Origin: Dimorphilus gyrociliatus | Lineage: Eukaryota > Annelida > Polychaeta > Dinophilidae | Length of the DNA: 64,000 bases | NCBI GenBank assembly: GCA_904063045.1 | Contig: CAJFCJ010000012.1 | Span: forward strand, 186,001 to 250,000 | Reading direction: 5' to 3' | Shown here: one piece after another, positions 61,653-64,000 of the stretch | Layout of the letters: every line of letters starts with the position of its first letter | How positions within the stretch are numbered: position 1 is the stretch's first letter | The notes under the pieces: generated by a model | Database searches by the model: none | Told to the model about the DNA's origin: nothing | Seen by the model: only the letters and a program-made list of their open reading frames with translations | Translations under genes and position numbers: made by a program

Positions 61653-63920
61653 ATGACTCCTTCAACAGTGGTAAATATGGCAAGAAACTCCGTTAGATTT
61701 TTTCGACATATTCCGAAATTGAATTACAACTTCAAGCCAATTAGCTCCATTTCATCGAGAAAGTATGTTATTGTATATATTTACTATGAATTATACTGTA
61801 TAAATCTTGGATTATTCATAAAGTTCATCTTCTTTATCTTTAATTCGACTTTATCGCAGTTTAAATACATTCAGCATAGTTTTGACATAACCGTTAATTT
61901 CTGTTACCATCTACAATTTCTTAAAACAATTATAACATAGATTGTCACAAAAGTTTCAGTACGGAAACTCAAAATGTTAAAACAGAACAACAGGAAGTTA
62001 GACGTCTAGAACCGTGCCAAGCAGATTCTATGTTAGATATGGGAACTAGACGTATTTACAGCGAAGAACACGATATATTCAGACGTCAAGTTAGAAGATT
62101 TATACAAGAAAATGTTATACCCTATCATGAAGAGTAAGCTATATTTTTAATATAAAAGTTGTTAAAGTATCTCTCTTTTAACATAATTTTAAATCGTAAA
62201 AGATGGGAAAAGCAGGGTCATATTAGCAGAGAAGTATGGGAAGAAGCTGGAAGACAAGGTACTCTTTCATTCTGAAAGTATAAGCTTATGCTCAATAGCT
62301 AACAACTAAGCATAGCTCAGTTGGGTGTGTATAACACTTTGTTTTTGTATAGAAAACAAGAAAAATACTCGGAAACATTTGTAAAAATAAAGTTGATTTA
62401 AATTATCAGATCAAGAAAAAGTTATATTTACAAGATTTTATGAACAAATTGACAAGAAAAATTAGAAATTAATATTTTTTATTTAAAAAAACAATCAGGT
62501 TTTCATGGAGTAAACATTCCAAGCGAGCATGGTGGCTGGGGAGGAGATTTTTTAGCCTCTGGTATTGTTATGGAAGAAGTGTTAGTTTCCTTATTGGAAT
62601 ATACTAATTAAATTACTAAAGAATTGATATTTTTCATTGCAGGGGTTTCGCCAATGTCAGCGGCTTATCTGGATTCACATTGCACAGTGACATTGTAATG
62701 CCTTATTTATCACGATATGGATCAAAAGAGCAAATTGATAAATATATGCCAAGTATGGTTGCGGGTACTTGCATTGGTGCTATTGCTATGACCGAACCAA
62801 CAGCTGGAAGGTATGATTCTATAATATAATCAAACACTATAAAGATGGTTAAATGTGTTTTGTTAAATCATTTTTAGTGATATTCAAGGAATTAAATCCA
62901 GGGCCGTTAAAGATGGAGATGGGTGGATATTAAATGGATCAAAAGTTTTTATAACAAATGGTTACATGTGTGATTTGTGTATTGTTGTTGCTGTTACAGA
63001 TACATCGGTAAGTATTCATATTTGATAAAGTGATAAAAACTAGAAGTTTCAAATAATATAGAGCAGCATTATATCTACAAATATAGTGTGCATCTTTACT
63101 ATCGGTAACTTGATATGTATACAATAATTTGCAATTATATTCTAGGCTAAAAATGCGTCAAGCGGTATCAGCTTATTTTTGGTTGATGCCTCAATGCCAG
63201 GTTTCACAAAAGGAAAACCTTTGAAAAAGGTTGGAACTCATGCTCAAGACACAGCCGAGTTGTTTTTTGAAGATGTAAAATTACCTGCCGATTCTCTTTT
63301 GGGTAAAGAAAACCACGGATTCTATTATTTGATGAATGTATGTTCTCTTTTGCTTTTTTTTTTAAAAATAAACCTTCAGTAATAAAGTAGTTTACTTTTA
63401 ACGCATTTTTTTTGTACAGGATTTACCAAGGGAACGTCTTATGATAATAATTTATGCTCAGGCACATGCTGAATTCATGTTCGAAGAGACAAGAAAGTAT
63501 GTGAAACAAAGAAAAGCTTTCGGAAAGAACTTGAGCAATTTATCAACAATTCAACATAAATTGGCAGAAATGAAATCGGAGATTGCAGTTGGTAGAGCAT
63601 TTACCGATAACTGCATCGAGCTGTATCATCATAATCAATTAGATTCTAGTACAGCGTCGATTGGAAAATATTGGTTAGCATAGCTAATTAATGCTAAATA
63701 AATTAGTTAATTAATACAAGCAAAATTTCATTATCTCAACAGGGTTAGCGAAATGCAAAACAGAATCGCCACGCAATGCTTGCAGTTACATGGAGGATGG
63801 GGTTATATGATGGAGTACCCGATTGCCAGGGCATTTGTTGATGCTAGAGTACAAACTATCTATGGTGGAGCAAACGAAATTATGAAAGAATTGATCTCAA
63901 GAAAAATCATCAAGAATTAA
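61653..63920 (+). CDS. ACADL: Long-chain acyl-CoA dehydrogenase, mitochondrial, copy B
   Basis: Exons 61653-61762, 61960-62133, 62203-62258, 62499-62580, 62643-62810, 62878-63007, 63146-63337, 63420-63673, 63743-63920; 1344 nt, 447 aa. It is a close paralogue of copy A in the same orientation, with the same phases and several identical exon sizes (110, 56, 82, 192, 254 and 178 nt), so the pair arose by tandem duplication. It differs by one extra intron at the AGS codon of AMTEPTAGSD (62811-62877), one inserted residue in ANVSGLSGFTLHSD, and a divergent presequence. All key segments (AMTEPTAGSD, EFMFEETRKYVKQRKAFG, QLHGGWGYMMEY, IYGGANEIMKEL) are intact, so it should be active. The exon 2 acceptor may instead be six bases upstream (61954), in frame. 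No polyadenylation signal is reached before the window ends. Confidence 0.93.
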
Positions 63921-64000
63921 AAGCAAAAGAAAGCCGAGTTTTTTACTTAACTAACAATTTAACAATTTCGTGTTTAACAAGAAAGTTATTCAGTTAGATA

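Noticed and set aside
1-64000. CRISPR arrays, tRNA or rRNA genes, complete transposons
   Set aside because: No regular repeat-spacer array, cloverleaf or rRNA-like block was recognised by eye, and no intact transposase or reverse transcriptase frame was seen; a covariance-model and repeat-library search would be decisive.

Overview
The window is nuclear DNA of an animal. Spliceosomal introns (GT...AG, mostly 58 bp to 7.5 kb), AT-rich spacers (roughly 70% AT by eye), many (TA)n and (CT)n microsatellites and metazoan gene families (SPATA1, a somatostatin/allatostatin-C-type receptor, an AUTS2-family protein, LARP4, mitochondrial long-chain acyl-CoA dehydrogenase) all point there. A bilaterian invertebrate, perhaps a spiralian, fits best, but I cannot name the species. 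No bacterial, viral or CRISPR feature is seen. Exon models were built by hand from reading frame, splice sites and family resemblance; each full model below closes to an integral number of codons.

Layout. 0.7-8.0 kb (+): a 12-exon SPATA1 gene (676 aa). 10.0-10.4 kb (+): a three-exon small secreted precursor ending in a dibasic site and an amidation-type Pro-Phe-Phe-Gly. 11.9-12.5 kb (+): the last exon of a single-pass membrane protein with five Tyr-x-x-Ile/Val motifs in its tail. 15.9-16.3 kb (+): an unrecognised coding-like segment. 17.8-28.0 kb (+): a three-exon class A GPCR (394 aa) with a GC-AG intron and a 7.5 kb second intron. 28-39 kb: gene-poor DNA with at least two GC-raised islands that look regulatory. 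39.2-42.3 kb (+): a very short (165 aa) AUTS2/Tay-bridge-type protein. 44.7-45.1 kb (-): an intronless cysteine-rich secreted protein. 46.0 kb (-): a possible orphan terminal exon. 50.3-56.2 kb (+): a 10-exon LARP4 gene (918 aa) with PAM2, La and RRM-like modules and poly-Q. 58.8-61.1 and 61.7-63.9 kb (+): tandem long-chain acyl-CoA dehydrogenase paralogues.

The genes do not form one pathway. The acyl-CoA dehydrogenases act in mitochondrial beta-oxidation, LARP4 in mRNA stability with poly(A)-binding protein, SPATA1 is linked to sperm, and the receptor and the small secreted precursors belong to peptide signalling. The points most worth a second look are the miniature AUTS2 protein, the peptide precursor ending in PFFG, the Tyr-motif membrane protein, the receptor with Gln in place of the toggle-switch Trp, an in-frame alternative first exon in LARP4 intron 2, and two recurrent short motifs (CTCF-like and TATACAGTATA) scattered over the window.
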